Positions 62,091 to 63,581 of a stretch of DNA of 63,581 nt are shown one piece after another. The notes under the pieces were generated by a model. The model was not told where the DNA came from, searched no databases, and saw only the letters and a list, made by a program, of their open reading frames with translations. How positions within the stretch are numbered: the first letter of the stretch is position 1; each line of letters begins with the position of its first letter. A program made the position numbers and the translations under genes. Origin of the DNA: Bacillus badius NBRC 15713. GTDB lineage: Bacteria > Bacillota > Bacilli > Bacillales > Domibacillaceae. The DNA lies in NCBI RefSeq assembly GCF_001591605.1, contig NZ_BCVF01000024.1:1-63581 (forward strand). The letters are read 5' to 3'.

Positions 62091-62471
62091 TACTGCCTCA
62101 CCTCATTGTTTTTGTCTGGCATGTTTGCCCGTTCCCTATGTTAAGAAAAAAATGTTAAGCTGATTTTCCTTCTTTGTTATAGTTAAGTAAATAATTGTAA
62201 AGGTCATAAATAATCTGCTCCTTCTTTTGTCACTTAGAGACAAAAGAAGGAGCAGATTATTGTTTTCTGCGAACATTGTCGACTTCTGTCACAAAACTGT
62301 AAAATTAAAAAGAAATCAAAACATTTTAAGGTATCCGCAACATCGAAAGCGATTACAGGACTTTCTCCATCGTTTTTTATCTTCCGCCTATGCAAAACAC
62401 TGGGCAAGGATGAATAACTTAAAAGAAATCGCGGATAATGCGAATATAAACAAAAGCAAAGGAGTATAGCT
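62091..62471. other. divergent regulatory region between phoX and the proline dehydrogenase gene
   Basis: About 380 AT-rich bases. On the minus strand TTTACA, TTTACT, TTAACT, TTAACA and TTAACA occur in 75 bases, which could be a PhoP-binding region but with irregular spacing. A 23-bp perfect hairpin sits at 62209-62261. Confidence 0.5.
62209..62261. repeat. 23-bp perfect inverted repeat with a seven-base loop
   Basis: The arm starting AATAATCTGCTCCTTC (23 bases) pairs perfectly with its complement. No gene ends nearby; it lies between divergent promoters. Confidence 0.85.
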
Positions 62472-63446
62472 ATGTCTATGTTAAAAGATCTTTTTATAGG
62501 CTTGTCTCAAAACCAATTTCTCAACAGTGCAGCAAAGAAATACGGCCTTAAACTAGGTGCTCAAAGCGTAGTAGCCGGCACAAATATTGAAGAAACAATC
62601 AGAAGCATTAAAGAACTGAATGCACATGGAATTTCTTGTACTGTCGATAATTTAGGGGAATTTGTTTACAAAAAAGAGGAAGCTACTGAAGCGAAAGAGC
62701 AAATCCTTGAAGTGATTGAAGCGATTCATAAGAATCAAGCAGACGCTCATATCTCTTTAAAACCAACTCAGCTTGGCCTTGATATCGATTACAACTTCTG
62801 TTTAGAAAACTTAACAGAGATCGTAGACCGGGCAAGCAAATACGACATGTTCATCAACATTGACATGGAAGACTACTCTCATTTGCAGCCTTCTTTCGAT
62901 ATCCTCGATGAGCTATCCAAAAAGTATGATAACGTAGGTACAGTTATCCAAGCTTACTTCTATCGTGCGGAAGAGGATATTCAAAAGTATAAAAACTATC
63001 GCCTGCGTATTGTAAAAGGCGCATATAAAGAGCCGGAAGAATATGCTTATCAAGATAAAAAAGACATCGATACAAACTTCATCAAATTGATTGAATGGCA
63101 TTTATTAAATGGAAAATTCACATCTATCGCTACACATGATCACCGCATCATTAATCATGTGAAAGATTTCGTTAAAGCAAACAACATTCCGAATGACAAG
63201 TTTGAATTCCAAATGCTGTATGGTTTCAGAAAAGATATGCAGCTGCAATTAGCGAAGGAAGGCTACAACTTCTGCACATACGTGCCATTCGGCAAAGACT
63301 GGTACGGCTACTTCATGCGCCGCCTTGCTGAAAGACCGCAAAACTTAAACCTTGTGGCTAAACAAGTGTTTACAAAGAAAACAAACACAATGATCGGTCT
63401 TGCAGCCGGAGCCTTCTTGTTAGGAAGAGTTTCTAAAAAGAAGTAA
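62472..63446 (+). CDS. proline dehydrogenase (FAD-dependent, PutB/FadM type)
   Basis: Oxidises proline to pyrroline-5-carboxylate, passing electrons to quinones. 324 residues, the short monofunctional form. ISLKPTQLGLDID, FINIDMEDYSHLQPS, TVIQAYFYRAEEDI, YRLRIVKGAYKEPEEYAYQ, IATHDHRII and FEFQMLYGFRKDMQ match the family, including the FAD/proline-binding RxRIVKGAYxE. C-terminal hydrophobic segment (MIGLAAGAFLLG) may touch the membrane. AAAGGAG lies seven bases before the ATG. The next gene, beginning just past the window end after a GAGGAG, is likely the P5C dehydrogenase, as in B. subtilis putBC. Confidence 0.93.
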   Translation: MSMLKDLFIGLSQNQFLNSAAKKYGLKLGAQSVVAGTNIEETIRSIKELNAHGISCTVDNLGEFVYKKEEATEAKEQILEVIEAIHKNQADAHISLKPTQLGLDIDYNFCLENLTEIVDRASKYDMFINIDMEDYSHLQPSFDILDELSKKYDNVGTVIQAYFYRAEEDIQKYKNYRLRIVKGAYKEPEEYAYQDKKDIDTNFIKLIEWHLLNGKFTSIATHDHRIINHVKDFVKANNIPNDKFEFQMLYGFRKDMQLQLAKEGYNFCTYVPFGKDWYGYFMRRLAERPQNLNLVAKQVFTKKTNTMIGLAAGAFLLGRVSKKK

Positions 63447-63471
63447 TTGATCAAGCTTCATCCTGTATTTA

Positions 63472-63524
63472 ATCGTTAAGCGCCATCCATTTTCATAACG
63501 TAGATGTGATGCCGCTTAACGATT
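63472..63524. repeat. 12-bp inverted repeat downstream of the proline dehydrogenase gene
   Basis: AATCGTTAAGCG and CGCTTAACGATT are separated by 29 bases, with no T run. It could attenuate or protect the message between putB and the next gene. Confidence 0.5.
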
Positions 63525-63581
63525 TACAATATAAAAAATCAGCTTTTTACTATTAAATAACGTGAGGAGAATTGGCAGATA

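Noticed and set aside
62227-62469. 80-codon open frame upstream of the proline dehydrogenase gene
   Set aside because: Begins inside the 23-bp hairpin and has no ribosome binding site; composition like the surrounding AT-rich spacer.
1-63581. CRISPR array, prophage, transposase, tRNA or rRNA genes
   Set aside because: No regularly spaced repeats, phage structural genes, transposase motifs or cloverleaf-like sequences were recognised.

Overview
The window is a chromosomal segment of a member of the Bacillaceae (Firmicutes). Evidence: AAAGGAG/GGAGG ribosome binding sites, TTG and GTG starts, SigB-type promoters, S-box (SAM-I) and cobalamin riboswitches, and families typical of Bacillus (YflT, YtxG/DUF948, YndM, TatA/TatC, YfmL/YfmM-like, MtnE/MtnU, CblS/CblT). 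Gene content and order differ from the B. subtilis and B. cereus groups. No rRNA, tRNA, CRISPR array, prophage or intact insertion sequence was seen.

Layout. 1-8.9 kb: the start of a LysM cell-wall protein (cut by the window edge), cspD, queF, a thioredoxin-like gene, a complete branched-chain amino-acid ABC importer (livJ-H-M-G-F, minus strand) and a beta-carbonic anhydrase. 8.9-19.7 kb: one tightly overlapping 13-gene minus-strand operon under a cobalamin riboswitch, btuF-btuC-btuD/cbiZ-cbiB-cobD-cobU-cobQ'-cobS-cobC-cobU2-pduO-cblT-cblS. It imports corrinoids, strips the wrong lower part with CbiZ, rebuilds the aminopropanol arm and attaches alpha-ribazole taken up by CblT and phosphorylated by CblS. 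Its CobQ-like protein lacks the glutaminase domain, and it has a second, degenerate CobU. 19.8-24.6 kb: a small membrane protein, bioA-bioD divergent from bioY around one BirA-type operator, and an MFS transporter.

24.6-31.5 kb: rraA, two YflT-family stress genes behind SigB-type promoters, a pabB-pabA-pabC operon, an AAC(3)-family acetyltransferase, and an S-box-controlled gene for a degenerate methyltransferase-like protein. 31.5-34.6 kb: methionine genes mtnE, mtnU and metA. 34.7-49.5 kb: topB, a large DUF2157/GDYXXLXY membrane protein, an NlpC/P60 hydrolase, a CNNM/CBS transporter, an ABC-F ATPase, a DUF71 ATP pyrophosphatase, a MASE3-PAS-PP2C signalling protein, a DEAD-box helicase and an exported phosphodiesterase. 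49.7-54.1 kb: a stress-related group (YflT with glycine zipper, small acidic protein, DUF948, YndM) with an EamA transporter and a 3-methyladenine glycosylase. 54.3-63.5 kb: recQ, a glutaminyl-tRNA synthetase (unusual in Bacillales), uvsE, a phoX-tatA-tatC operon and a proline dehydrogenase.

The strongest unusual signals are the GATase-less CobQ inside a self-contained corrinoid remodelling operon, the SAM-riboswitch-controlled orphan methyltransferase-like gene, glnS in a Bacillus-like genome, and a dispersed intergenic module (three copies with terminator-like hairpins plus one inverted fragment). Start codons were re-chosen from ribosome binding sites where the longest reading frame was clearly over-extended.
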